64,000 nt of DNA from assembly GCA_032622095.1 (NCBI GenBank), contig CP136061.1, positions 129,776,754 through 129,840,753 on the forward strand, in the 5' to 3' direction. A program made the translations under genes and the position numbers. This DNA comes from Siphonodentalium dalli. Taxonomy: Eukaryota > Mollusca > Scaphopoda > Gadilida > Siphonodentaliidae. The notes under the pieces were generated by a model. It saw only the letters and a list, made by a program, of their open reading frames with translations. It was not told where the DNA came from and made no database searches. This document shows, piece after piece, positions 32,926-44,853 of this stretch (its first letter is position 1; each line of letters opens with the position of its first letter).

Positions 32926-35907
32926 CGGATTCTATAGTTTCCCTACACACACTCAAGAAGCGCAGCTCTAATTATTGAGTTACACTTAACCATGCATATG
33001 GCAATATAAAGTATAACCTTATATACATCGAACGTCTGCGCGTGCCAGGGAATACCCAAAACAAATGTGTGTCATAAATCTAACTCAGAACCGAAAGCAG
33101 TCAGTTTAATTTTTCAGTAATATATTGATACGCTTAACAACTTATGCATCTATACAATTCGCTTGTTTAGTTGACATTATACTCAATTTTACACCGCGCA
33201 CAGTGAACCGAGTTATACTCCAAATTCACGGAGCAAGTGGGAAGCGCCGATGCGTGTTGTGATACGAATTTGAATGCAACGCAAAGTAAACACTTCGTTG
33301 CCACTCGAAAACTGTGTTGTAGTACTCGAAAGATCGCCGAGCCAATCAAATAGCGTTGATTGGGCCGAACAGAGGCCACTACGTTCTTGTAAAAACACCC
33401 CCTTCCAGACCCCGTGCAAGTATATAAATCCAGATTGGTTTCATATCAAACCATATCTTTCGTTCACTGTCGCTCGATCGTTCTAAATCAAAACCATTTC
33501 AGTCGAACATTATAGAAATTGCCATCATTATGTCATCAGTTGCAGGCATCGACATGAAAGGGGGACTTTTTGGTTTCCTCATAGATTCAGCGTTTACGTT
33601 CAGTGATCAGGATATTTCACAATCGCATGGGAAAATAACCAGGTCGTGTGTCTCAACAAATCTCGAGTACCTTGCTTCAATTCGAGCGAACGCCACAGAT
33701 GATTTCAATGTGAATGGCACGGATGTCGACCTTGATGACTATGATTCCTACCAAGCTCAACTGAGGGGTCACAATGTCAGCAGTTCCATTCTGTTTTCTG
33801 TGGGGTGTGATGCAGCGACAGATTCGAAAGACAAGAAAGGAATCAAGCGAGCATGTGCCGAAGCCGTTCTGCCCCCAAATAAGAGACCGGTAGTGAACAG
33901 TTTAAGGAACAAATCAAAAGAATATTGCGTTTTCTGCAAACACAGTAAAAAGCCAGCACGGTTGTACAAAAGTCACCTGGTAAAAGACGACAATGATGTA
34001 GTTACCTGTCCCATTCTCCGACGGTACAAGTGCCCTCTATGTGGTGTTTCTGGTGACAAAGCTCACACGATCAAGTATTGTCCATCATACGACGGGATAT
34101 CCATGAGCGTTGCCGTAGCCAGGAGAAAAAAGTTCGACAGCAAGAGAGTCAGATCTTCATAAGCTGCAAGCCAGATTAGCACACGCTATGTGTCTAAATG
34201 CCCGTTTTGTTTAAATATTATTCAATTGTTATATATGCCTTTAATTTATGTTGGTGCGCATGGAAATTTGAAACATGCGCACAATTTGTATTGTATAAAT
34301 AAACAATTTGTAATGAATTATATGCAAAGAAGCTTTTACATATTAGGCAATAAACTTATGTATAACAAATATCCTTTTCGTATCTATATATAAACAAATG
34401 GGCGGTCTCTTGGTGCTTGCATTTTTTGTACCTCGTTCCTGTCGTGTCGTGTAGATATTTCTGAAATTGTAGCTGTCAAATGTCAAAATCTAGTGATTAT
34501 TGTGCGAATGGGTGGTTTCGCCTACTTGTCTAATGTCTTGTTCTTTGAACACACAGAAAGAAATCGCATGCAACAATTCCAATCCCGCTTTCTATAAGCC
34601 ATATATCAGTCCATCGTCAAAGCTTCAATGGAAGACTCGCGTAGCAGGGTTGCGAGTACAAATGCCCCACTGAAGCATAACAGTACGATGATAAAACAAA
34701 ATCGTTTCATGCAAGACTTGTGGTGATCGCTGGTCGGAGAAGGCCGGCGCTTCAGATTGAATTGTTTTTTTTTTTGGTACAAATTTCCCAATGTATCCAT
34801 TTTGTGATCACTATTTTAACTATAACTCTAAATCCGTGTCTTTGGTTCAGTTCAAGATACAAACCACAATGAACTGTCAGGTTTAAATGAGGTAGTAATC
34901 AACGATTTCTGGCCATTTTCACAATGTTGAGTGGTTACTGTACTACAACATTCTGCTGTACCACGGTCATTGACAAACAGCACACAATAGACAGAAATGG
35001 ACTAAGCATTCAACTGTCTGTACTTTGACTGGACTGTCACATCATAAATTGTATTATCTCCCTTGGACTGTCCATGCAATGCACCAATTTTTAACCATTG
35101 TTTGGCCGAAAGTAGCCGTCTTCGGTCCCATAGTTAACCATGACAGAGCGAGTGTCAGTCTATGGTCACCTTGTGAGCAGATATAGAACCTAGATAGATG
35201 TAAGATGATATAAAAACTAAAGAAAAATTATCGTATCAATTTTGAATTTTTTTTTTGGAACTGCAGAAGACTGTTTTGAAGGGAGATAAATCAATCTCTT
35301 TTCCGGTGTATTACCACATAGAGCTGGTCCACACCATGCAGATACGAAACACATACTTCGCAAGTCAAACATCATCCTATTTTGTGAACTATGGTACCTT
35401 TATAAAATAATTAAACCATTAAAACAGTACTCACATTAATAACAAATGTCAAACTGACAGTTACAGCCCTTATATGCTTAAAATCCTATTTTTCAGCCCT
35501 CCTACAAACCCATGAAATCGTGTATGGATACTTGAACTAAAACGCATAATATTGTCGATGACAGTGTTGTCGTGCAACAACGTGCTTATGTAGCCTAAAT
35601 TGTTTATTTCAGATGGTTGGAACTAATATTTTGCCTCAATTTCGGTATGTTTGTTCTGTCAGACACATGCCCCTCGTTTCGAATTTACAAAACACCATAT
35701 TTCCACCACGTTGTTTGGCGATATTTGACCAATTTAAACAATGGCAAAGCGAATGGCAGAAAATTATCATACCATCGCCCGTTAGAACTATGCTGGCGTT
35801 AACCTATATGGGAATCAGAAATAAACCCATCACAGTGGTTGGCTCTCAAGGCCTTTTCCTTCAGAAATAATGCACCGGTCAAGCAGCCGTCAGAAGAGTT
35901 GTAAATG
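32926..35907 (+). repeat. Array unit 12, family C subtype E (2,982 bp)
   Basis: First unit with E marks GTATTATC just before the MITE-like end and CATCATCC downstream. TATA starts at 33421, AATAAA at 34298, MITE-like element 35054-35289. Confidence 0.95.
33530..34162 (+). CDS. nanos: Nanos-type zinc-finger protein, copy 12 (R200K)
   Basis: C-family protein with one private conservative change, R200K (AGA to AAA), in the basic tail after the zinc fingers. Not expected to matter. Confidence 0.97.
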   Translation: MSSVAGIDMKGGLFGFLIDSAFTFSDQDISQSHGKITRSCVSTNLEYLASIRANATDDFNVNGTDVDLDDYDSYQAQLRGHNVSSSILFSVGCDAATDSKDKKGIKRACAEAVLPPNKRPVVNSLRNKSKEYCVFCKHSKKPARLYKSHLVKDDNDVVTCPILRRYKCPLCGVSGDKAHTIKYCPSYDGISMSVAVARRKKFDSKRVRSS

Positions 35908-38889
35908 CGGATTCTATAGTTTCCCTACACACACTCAAGAAGCGCAGCTCTAATTATTGAGTTACAGTTAACCATGCATATGGCAATATAAAGTATAACC
36001 TTATATACATCGAACGTCTGCGCGTGCCAGGGAATACCCAAAACAAATGTGTGTCATAAATCTAACTCAGAACCGAAAGCAGTCAGTTTAATTTTTCAGT
36101 AATATATTGATACGCTTAACAACTTATGCATCTATACAATTCGCTTGTTTAGTTGACATTATACTCAATTTTACACCGCGCACAGTGAACCGAGTTATAC
36201 TCCAAATTCACGGAGCAAGTGGGAAGCGCCGATGCGTGTTGTGATACGAATTTGAATGCAACGCAAAGTAAACACTTCGTTGCCACTCGAAAACTGTGTT
36301 GTAGTACTCGAAAGATCGCCGAGCCAATCAAATAGCGTTGATTGGGCCGAACAGAGGCCACTACGTTCTTGTAAAAACACCCCCTTCCAGACCCCGTGCA
36401 AGTATATAAATCCAGATTGGTTTCATATCAAACCATATCTTTCGTTCACTGTCGCTCGATCGTTCTAAATCAAAACCATTTCAGTCGAACATTATAGAAA
36501 TTGCCATCATTATGTCATCAGTTGCAGGCATCGACATGAAAGGGGGACTTTTTGGTTTCCTCATAGATTCAGCGTTTACGTTCAGTGATCAGGATATTTC
36601 ACAATCGCATGGGAAAATAACCAGGTCGTGTGTCTCAACAAATCTCGAGTACCTTGCTTCAATTCGAGCGAACGCCACAGATGATTTCAATGTGAATGGC
36701 ACGGATGTCGACCTTGATGACTGTGATTCCTACCAAGCTCAACTGAGGGGTCACAATGTCAGCAGTTCCATTCTGTTTTCTGTGGGGTGTGATGCAGCGA
36801 CAGATTCGAAAGACAAGAAAGGAATCAAGCGAGCATGTGCCGAAGCCGTTCTGCCCCCAAATAAGAGACCGGTAGTGAACAGTTTAAGGAACAAATCAAA
36901 AGAATATTGCGTTTTCTGCAAACACAGTAAAAAGCCAGCACGGTTGTACAAAAGTCACCTGGTAAAAGACGACAATGATGTAGTTACCTGTCCCATTCTC
37001 CGACGGTACAAGTGCCCTCTATGTGGTGTTTCTGGTGACAAAGCTCACACGATCAAGTATTGTCCATCATACGACGGGATATCCATGAGCGTTGCCGTAG
37101 CCAGGAGAAGAAAGTTCGACAGCAAGAGAGTCAGATCTTCATAAGCTGCAAGCCAGATTAGCACACGCTATGTGTCTAAATGCCCGTTTTGTTTAAATAT
37201 TATTCAATTGTTATATATGCCTTTAATTTATGTTGGTGAGCATGGAAATTTGAAACATGCGCACAATTTGTATTGTATAAATAAACAATTTGTAATGAAT
37301 TATATGCAAAGAAGCTTTTACATATTAGGCAATAAACTTATGTATAACAAATATCCTTTTCGTATCTATATATAAACAAATGGGCGGTCTCTTGGTGCTT
37401 GCATTTTTTGTACCTCGTTCCTGTCGTGTCGTGTAGATATTTCTGAAATTGTAGCTGTCAAATGTCAAAATCTAGTGATTATTGTGCGAATGGGTGGTTT
37501 CGCCTACTTGTCTAATGTCTTGTTCTTTGAACACACAGAAAGAAATCGCATGCAACAATTCCAATCCCGCTTTCTATAAGCCATATATCAGTCCATCGTC
37601 AAAGCTTCAATGGAAGACTCGCGTAGCAGGGTTGCGAGTACAAATGCCCCACTGAAGCATAACAGTACGATGATAAAACAAAATCGTTTCATGCAAGACT
37701 TGTGGTGATCGCTGGTCGGAGAAGGCCGGCGCTTCAGATTGAATTTTTTTTTTTTTTGGTACAAATTTCCCAATGTATCCATTTTGTGATCACTATTTTA
37801 ACTATAACTCTAAATCCGTGTCTTTGGTTCAGTTCAAGATACAAACCACAATGAACTGTCAGGTTTAAATGAGGTAGTAATCAACGATTTCTGGCCATTT
37901 TCACAATGTTGAGTGGTTACTGTACTACAACATTCTGCTGTACCACGGTCATTGACAAACAGCACACAATAGACAGAAATGGACTAAGCATTCAACTGTC
38001 TGTACTTTGACTGGACTGTCACATCATAAATTGAATTATCTCCCTTGGACTGTCCATGCAATGCACCAATTTTTAACCATTGTTTGGCCGAAAGTAGCCG
38101 TCTTCGGTCCCATAGTTAACCATGACAGAGCGAGTGTCAGTCTATGGTCACCTTGTGAGCAGATATAGAACCTAGATAGATGTAAGATGATATAAAAACT
38201 AAAGAAAAATTATCGTATCAATTTTGAATTTTTTTTTTGGAACTGCAGAAGACTGTTTTGAAGGGAGATAAATCAATCTCTTTTCCGGTGTATTACCACA
38301 TAGAGCTGGTCCACACCATGCAGATACGAAACACATACTTCGCAAGTCAAACAACATCCTATTTTGTGAACTATGGTACCTTTATAAAATAATTAAACCA
38401 TTAAAACAGTACTCACATTAATAACAAATGTCAAACTGACAGTTACAGCCCTTATATGCTTAAAATCCTATTTTTCAGCCCTCCTACAAACCCATGAAAT
38501 CGTGTATGGATACTTGAACTAAAACGCATAATATTGTCGATGACAGTGTTGTCGTGCAACAACGTGCTTATGTAGCCTAAATTGTTTATTTCAGATGGTT
38601 GGAACTAATATTTTGCCTCAATTTCGGTATGTTTGTTCTGTCAGACACATGCCCCTCGTTTCGAATTTACAAAACACCATATTTCCACCACGTTGTTTGG
38701 CGATATTTGACCAATTTAAACAATGGCAAAGCGAATGGCAGAAAATTATCATACCATCGCCCGTTAGAACTATGCTGGCGTTAACCTATATGGGAATCAG
38801 AAATAAACCCATCACAGTGGTTGGCTCTCAAGGCCTTTTCCTTCAGAAATAATGCACCGGTCAAGCAGCCGTCAGAAGAGTTATAAATG
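35908..38889 (+). repeat. Array unit 13, family C subtype D (2,982 bp)
   Basis: D marks. The 3'-UTR hairpin is broken by one base (GTGAGCATG at 37236-37244). TATA starts at 36403, AATAAA at 37280, MITE-like element 38036-38271. Confidence 0.95.
36512..37144 (+). CDS. nanos: Nanos-type zinc-finger protein, copy 13 (Y71C)
   Basis: C-family protein with Y71C (TAT to TGT) in the acidic stretch. The same change recurs in copies 16, 17, 18 and 20, so it spread by duplication or conversion. The new cysteine is not near the zinc ligands. Confidence 0.97.
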   Translation: MSSVAGIDMKGGLFGFLIDSAFTFSDQDISQSHGKITRSCVSTNLEYLASIRANATDDFNVNGTDVDLDDCDSYQAQLRGHNVSSSILFSVGCDAATDSKDKKGIKRACAEAVLPPNKRPVVNSLRNKSKEYCVFCKHSKKPARLYKSHLVKDDNDVVTCPILRRYKCPLCGVSGDKAHTIKYCPSYDGISMSVAVARRRKFDSKRVRSS

Positions 38890-41871
38890 CGGATTCTATA
38901 GTTTCCCTACACACACTCAAGAAGCGCAGCTCTAATTATTGAGTTACAGTTAACCATGCATATGGCAATATAAAGTATAACCTTATATACATCGAACGTC
39001 TGCGCGTGCCAGGGAATACCCAAAACAAATGTGTGTCATAAATCTAACTCAGAACCGAAAGCAGTCAGTTTAATTTTTCAGTAATATATTGATACGCTTA
39101 ACAACTTATGCATCTATACAATTCGCTTGTTTAGTTGACATTATACTCAATTTTACACCGCGCACAGTGAACCGAGTTATACTCCAAATTCACGGAGCAA
39201 GTGGGAAGCGCCGATGCGTGTTGTGATACGAATTTGAATGCAACGCAAAGTAAACACTTCGTTGCCACTCGAAAACTGTGTTGTAGTACTCGAAAGATCG
39301 CCGAGCCAATCAAATAGCGTTGATTGGGCCGAACAGAGGCCACTACGTTCTTGTAAAAACACCCCCTTCCAGACCCCGTGCAAGTATATAAATCCAGATT
39401 GGTTTCATATCAAACCATATCTTTCGTTCACTGTCGCTCGATCGTTCTAAATCAAAACCATTTCAGTCGAACATTATAGAAATTGCCATCATTATGTCAT
39501 CAGTTGCAGGCATCGACATGAAAGGGGGACTTTTTGGTTTCCTCATAGATTCAGCGTTTACGTTCAGTGATCAGGATATTTCACAATCGCATGGGAAAAT
39601 AACCAGGTCGTGTGTCTCAACAAATCTCGAGTACCTTGCTTCAATTCGAGCGAACGCCACAGATGATTTCAATGTGAATGGCACGGATGTCGACCTTGAT
39701 GACTATGATTCCTACCAAGCTCAACTGAGGGGTCACAATGTCAGCAGTTCCATTCTGTTTTCTGTGGGGTGTGATGCAGCGACAGATTCGAAAGACAAGA
39801 AAGGAATCAAGCGAGCATGTGCCGAAGCCGTTCTGCCCCCAAATAAGAGACCGGTAGTGAACAGTTTAAGGAACAAATCAAAAGAATATTGCGTTTTCTG
39901 CAAACACAGTAAAAAGCCAGCACGGTTGTACAAAAGTCACCTGGTAAAAGACGACAATGATGTAGTTACCTGTCCCATTCTCCGACGGTACAAGTGCCCT
40001 CTATGTGGTGTTTCTGGTGACAAAGCTCACACGATCAAGTATTGTCCATCATACGACGGGATATCCATGAGCGTTGCCGTAGCCAGGAGAAGAAAGTTCG
40101 ACAGCAAGAGAGTCAGATCTTCATAAGCTGCAAGCCAGATTAGCACACGCTATGTGTCTAAATGCCCGTTTTGTTTAAATATTATTCAATTGTTATATAT
40201 GCCTTTAATTTATGTTGGTGCGCATGGAAATTTGAAACATGCGCACAATTTGTATTGTATAAATAAACAATTTGTAATGAATTATATGCAAAGAAGCTTT
40301 TACATATTAGGCAATAAACTTATGTATAACAAATATCCTTTTCGTATCTATATATAAACAAATGGGCGGTCTCTTGGTGCTTGCATTTTTTGTACCTCGT
40401 TCCTGTCGTGTCGTGTAGATATTTCTGAAATTGTAGCTGTCAAATGTCAAAATCTAGTGATTATTGTGCGAATGGGTGGTTTCGCCTACTTGTCTAATGT
40501 CTTGTTCTTTGAACACACAGAAAGAAATCGCATGCAACAATTCCAATCCCGCTTTCTATAAGCCATATATCAGTCCATCGTCAAAGCTTCAATGGAAGAC
40601 TCGCGTAGCAGGGTTGCGAGTACAAATGCCCCACTGAAGCATAACAGTACGATGATAAAACAAAATCGTTTCATGCAAGACTTGTGGTGATCGCTGGTCG
40701 GAGAAGGCCGGCGCTTCAGATTGAATTGTTGTTTTTTTTGGTACAAATTTCCCAATGTATCCATTTTGTGATCACTATTTTAACTATAACTCTAAATCCG
40801 TGTCTTTGGTTCAGTTCAAGATACAAACCACAATGAACTGTCAGGTTTAAATGAGGTAGTAATCAACGATTTCTGGCCATTTTCACAATGTTGAGTGGTT
40901 ACTGTACTACAACATTCTGCTGTACCACGGTCATTGACAAACAGCACACAATAGACAGAAATGGACTAAGCATTCAACTGTCTGTACTTTGACTGGACTG
41001 TCACATCATAAATTGTATTATCTCCCTTGGACTGTCCATGCAATGCACCAATTTTTAACCATTGTTTGGCCGAAAGTAGCCGTCTTCGGTCCCATAGTTA
41101 ACCATGACAGAGCGAGTGTCAGTCTATGGTCACCTTGTGAGCAGATATAGAACCTAGATAGATGTAAGATGATATAAAAACTAAAGAAAAATTATCGTAT
41201 CAATTTTGAATTTTTTTTTTGGAACTGCAGAAGACTGTTTTGAAGGGAGATAAATCAATCTCTTTTCCGGTGTATTACCACATAGAGCTGGTCCACACCA
41301 TGCAGATACGAAACACATACTTCGCAAGTCAAACATCATCCTATTTTGTGAACTATGGTACCTTTATAAAATAATTAAACCATTAAAACAGTACTCACAT
41401 TAATAACAAATGTCAAACTGACAGTTACAGCCCTTATATGCTTAAAATCCTATTTTTCAGCCCTCCTACAAACCCATGAAATCGTGTATGGATACTTGAA
41501 CTAAAACGCATAATATTGTCGATGACAGTGTTGTCGTGCAACAACGTGCTTATGTAGCCTAAATTGTTTATTTCAGATGGTTGGAACTAATATTTTGCCT
41601 CAATTTCGGTATGTTTGTTCTGTCAGACACATGCCCCTCGTTTCGAATTTACAAAACACCATATTTCCACCACGTTGTTTGGCGATATTTGACCAATTTA
41701 AACAATGGCAAAGCGAATGGCAGAAAATTATCATACCATCGCCCGTTAGAACTATGCTGGCGTTAACCTATATGGGAATCAGAAATAAACCCATCACAGT
41801 GGTTGGCTCTCAAGGCCTTTTCCTTCAGAAATAATGCACCGGTCAAGCAGCCGTCAGAAGAGTTATAAATG
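38890..41871 (+). repeat. Array unit 14, family C subtype E (2,982 bp)
   Basis: E marks. The T tract is interrupted by two G (TTGTTGTTTT near 40727). TATA starts at 39385, AATAAA at 40262, MITE-like element 41018-41253. Confidence 0.95.
39494..40126 (+). CDS. nanos: Nanos-type zinc-finger protein, copy 14
   Basis: Encodes the C-family consensus protein, identical to copy 11. No private coding change seen. Subtype E flanks. Confidence 0.97.
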   Translation: MSSVAGIDMKGGLFGFLIDSAFTFSDQDISQSHGKITRSCVSTNLEYLASIRANATDDFNVNGTDVDLDDYDSYQAQLRGHNVSSSILFSVGCDAATDSKDKKGIKRACAEAVLPPNKRPVVNSLRNKSKEYCVFCKHSKKPARLYKSHLVKDDNDVVTCPILRRYKCPLCGVSGDKAHTIKYCPSYDGISMSVAVARRRKFDSKRVRSS

Positions 41872-44853
41872 CGGATTCTATAGTTTCCCTACACACACTC
41901 AAGAAGCGCAGCTCTAATTATTGAGTTACAGTTAACCATGCATATGGCAATATAAAGTATAACCTTATATACATCGAACGTCTGCGCGTGCCAGGGAATA
42001 CCCAAAACAAATGTGTGTCATAAATCTAACTCAGAACCGAAAGCAGTCAGTTTAATTTTTCAGTAATATATTGATACGCTTAACAACTTATGCATCTATA
42101 CAATTCGCTTGTTTAGTTGACATTATACTCAATTTTACACCGCGCACAGTGAACCGAGTTATACTCCAAATTCACGGAGCAAGTGGGAAGCGCCGATGCG
42201 TGTTGTGATACGAATTTGAATGCAACGCAAAGTAAACACTTCGTTGCCACTCGAAAACTGTGTTGTAGTACTCGAAAGATCGCCGAGCCAATCAAATAGC
42301 GTTGATTGGGCCGAACAGAGGCCACTACGTTCTTGTAAAAACACCCCCTTCCAGACCCCGTGCAAGTATATAAATCCAGATTGGTTTCATATCAAACCAT
42401 ATCTTTCGTTCACTGTCGCTCGATCGTTCTAAATCAAAACCATTTCAGTCGAACATTATAGAAATTGCCATCATTATGTCATCAGTTGCAGGCATCGACA
42501 TGAAAGGGGGACTTTTTGGTTTCCTCATAGATTCAGCGTTTACGTTCAGTGATCAGGATATTTCACAATCGCATGGGAAAATAACCAGGTCGTGTGTCTC
42601 AACAAATCTCGAGTACCTTGCTTCAATTCGAGCGAACGCCACAGATGATTTCAATGTGAATGGCACGGATGTCGACCTTGATGACTATGATTCCTACCAA
42701 GCTCAACTGAGGGGTCACAATGTCAGCAGTTCCATTCTGTTTTCTGTGGGGTGTGATGCAGCGACAGATTCGAAAGACAAGAAAGGAATCAAGCGAGCAT
42801 GTGCCGAAGCCGTTCTGCCCCCAAATAAGAGACCGGTAGTGAACAGTTTAAGGAACAAATCAAAAGAATATTGCGTTTTCTGCAAACACAGTAAAAAGCC
42901 AGCACGGTTGTACAAAAGTCACCTGGTAAAAGACGACAATGATGTAGTTACCTGTCCCATTCTCCGACGGTACAAGTGCCCTCTATGTGGTGTTTCTGGT
43001 GACAAAGCTCACACGATCAAGTATTGTCCATCATACGACGGGATATCCATGAGCGTTGCCGTAGCCAGGAGAAGAAAGTTCGACAGCAAGAGAGTCAGAT
43101 CTTCATAAGCTGCAAGCCAGATTAGCACACGCTATGTGTCTAAATGCCCGTTTTGTTTAAATATTATTCAATTGTTATATATGCCTTTAATTTATGTTGG
43201 TGCGCATGGAAATTTGAAACATGCGCACAATTTGTATTGTATAAATAAACAATTTGTAATGAATTATATGCAAAGAAGCTTTTACATATTAGGCAATAAA
43301 CTTATGTATAACAAATATCCTTTTCGTATCTATATATAAACAAATGGGCGGTCTCTTGGTGCTTGCATTTTTTGTACCTCGTTCCTGTCGTGTCGTGTAG
43401 ATATTTCCGAAATTGTAGCTGTCAAATGTCAAAATCTAGTGATTATTGTGCGAATGGGTGGTTTCGCCTACTTGTCTAATGTCTTGTTCTTTGAACACAC
43501 AGAAAGAAATCGCATGCAACAATTCCAATCCCGCTTTCTATAAGCCATATATCAGTCCATCGTCAAAGCTTCAATGGAAGACTCGCGTAGCAGGGTTGCG
43601 AGTACAAATGCCCCACTGAAGCATAACAGTACGATGATAAAACAAAATCGTTTCATGCAAGACTTGTGGTGATCGCTGGTCGGAGAAGGCCGGCGCTTCA
43701 GATTGAAATTTTTTTTTTTTTGGTACAAATTTCCCAATGTATCCATTTTGTGATCACTATTTTAACTATAACTCTAAATCCGTGTCTTTGGTTCAGTTCA
43801 AGATACAAACCACAATGAACTGTCAGGTTTAAATGAGGTAGTAATCAACGATTTCTGGACATTTTCACAATGTTGAGTGGTTACTGTACTACAACATTCT
43901 GCTGTACCACGGTCATTGACAAACAGCACACAATAGACAGAAATGGACTAAGCATTCAACTGTCTGTACTTTGACTGGACTGTCACATCATAAATTGTAT
44001 TATCTCCCTTGGACTGTCCATGCAATGCACCAATTTTTAACCATTGTTTGGCCGAAAGTAGCCGTCTTCGGTCCCATAGTTAACCATGACAGAGCGAGTG
44101 TCAGTCTATGGTCACCTTGTGAGCAGATATAGAACCTAGATAGATGTAAGATGATATAAAAACTAAAGAAAAATTATCGTATCAATTTTGAATTTTTTTT
44201 TTGGAACTGCAGAAGACTGTTTTGAAGGGAGATAAATCAATCTCTTTTCCGGTGTATTACCACATAGAGCTGGTCCACACCATGCAGATACGAAACACAT
44301 ACTTCGCAAGTCAAACATCATCCTATTTTGTGAACTATGGTACCTTTATAAAATAATTAAACCATTAAAACAGTACTCACATTAATAACAAATGTCAAAC
44401 TGACAGTTACAGCCCTTATATGCTTAAAATCCTATTTTTCAGCCCTCCTACAAACCCATGAAATCGTGTATGGATACTTGAACTAAAACGCATAATATTG
44501 TCGATGACAGTGTTGTCGTGCAACAACGTGCTTATGTAGCCTAAATTGTTTATTTCAGATGGTTGGAACTAATATTTTGCCTCAATTTCGGTATGTTTGT
44601 TCTGTCAGACACATGCCCCTCGTTTCGAATTTACAAAACACCATATTTCCACCACGTTGTTTGGCGATATTTGACCAATTTAAACAATGGCAAAGCGAAT
44701 GGCAGAAAATTATCATACCATCGCCCGTTAGAACTATGCTGGCGTTAACCTATATGGGAATCAGAAATAAACCCATCACAGTGGTTGGCTCTCAAGGCCT
44801 TTTCCTTCAGAAATAATGCACCGGTCAAGCAGCCGTCAGAAGAGTTATAAATG
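41872..44853 (+). repeat. Array unit 15, family C subtype E (2,982 bp)
   Basis: E marks plus CTGGACATT near 43855, a change shared only with units 18 and 20. TATA starts at 42367, AATAAA at 43244, MITE-like element 44000-44235. Confidence 0.95.
42476..43108 (+). CDS. nanos: Nanos-type zinc-finger protein, copy 15
   Basis: C-family consensus protein, identical to copies 11 and 14. Its unit shares spacer marks with units 18 and 20, yet it has Y71 where they have C71, so coding and spacer markers have been shuffled. Confidence 0.97.
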   Translation: MSSVAGIDMKGGLFGFLIDSAFTFSDQDISQSHGKITRSCVSTNLEYLASIRANATDDFNVNGTDVDLDDYDSYQAQLRGHNVSSSILFSVGCDAATDSKDKKGIKRACAEAVLPPNKRPVVNSLRNKSKEYCVFCKHSKKPARLYKSHLVKDDNDVVTCPILRRYKCPLCGVSGDKAHTIKYCPSYDGISMSVAVARRRKFDSKRVRSS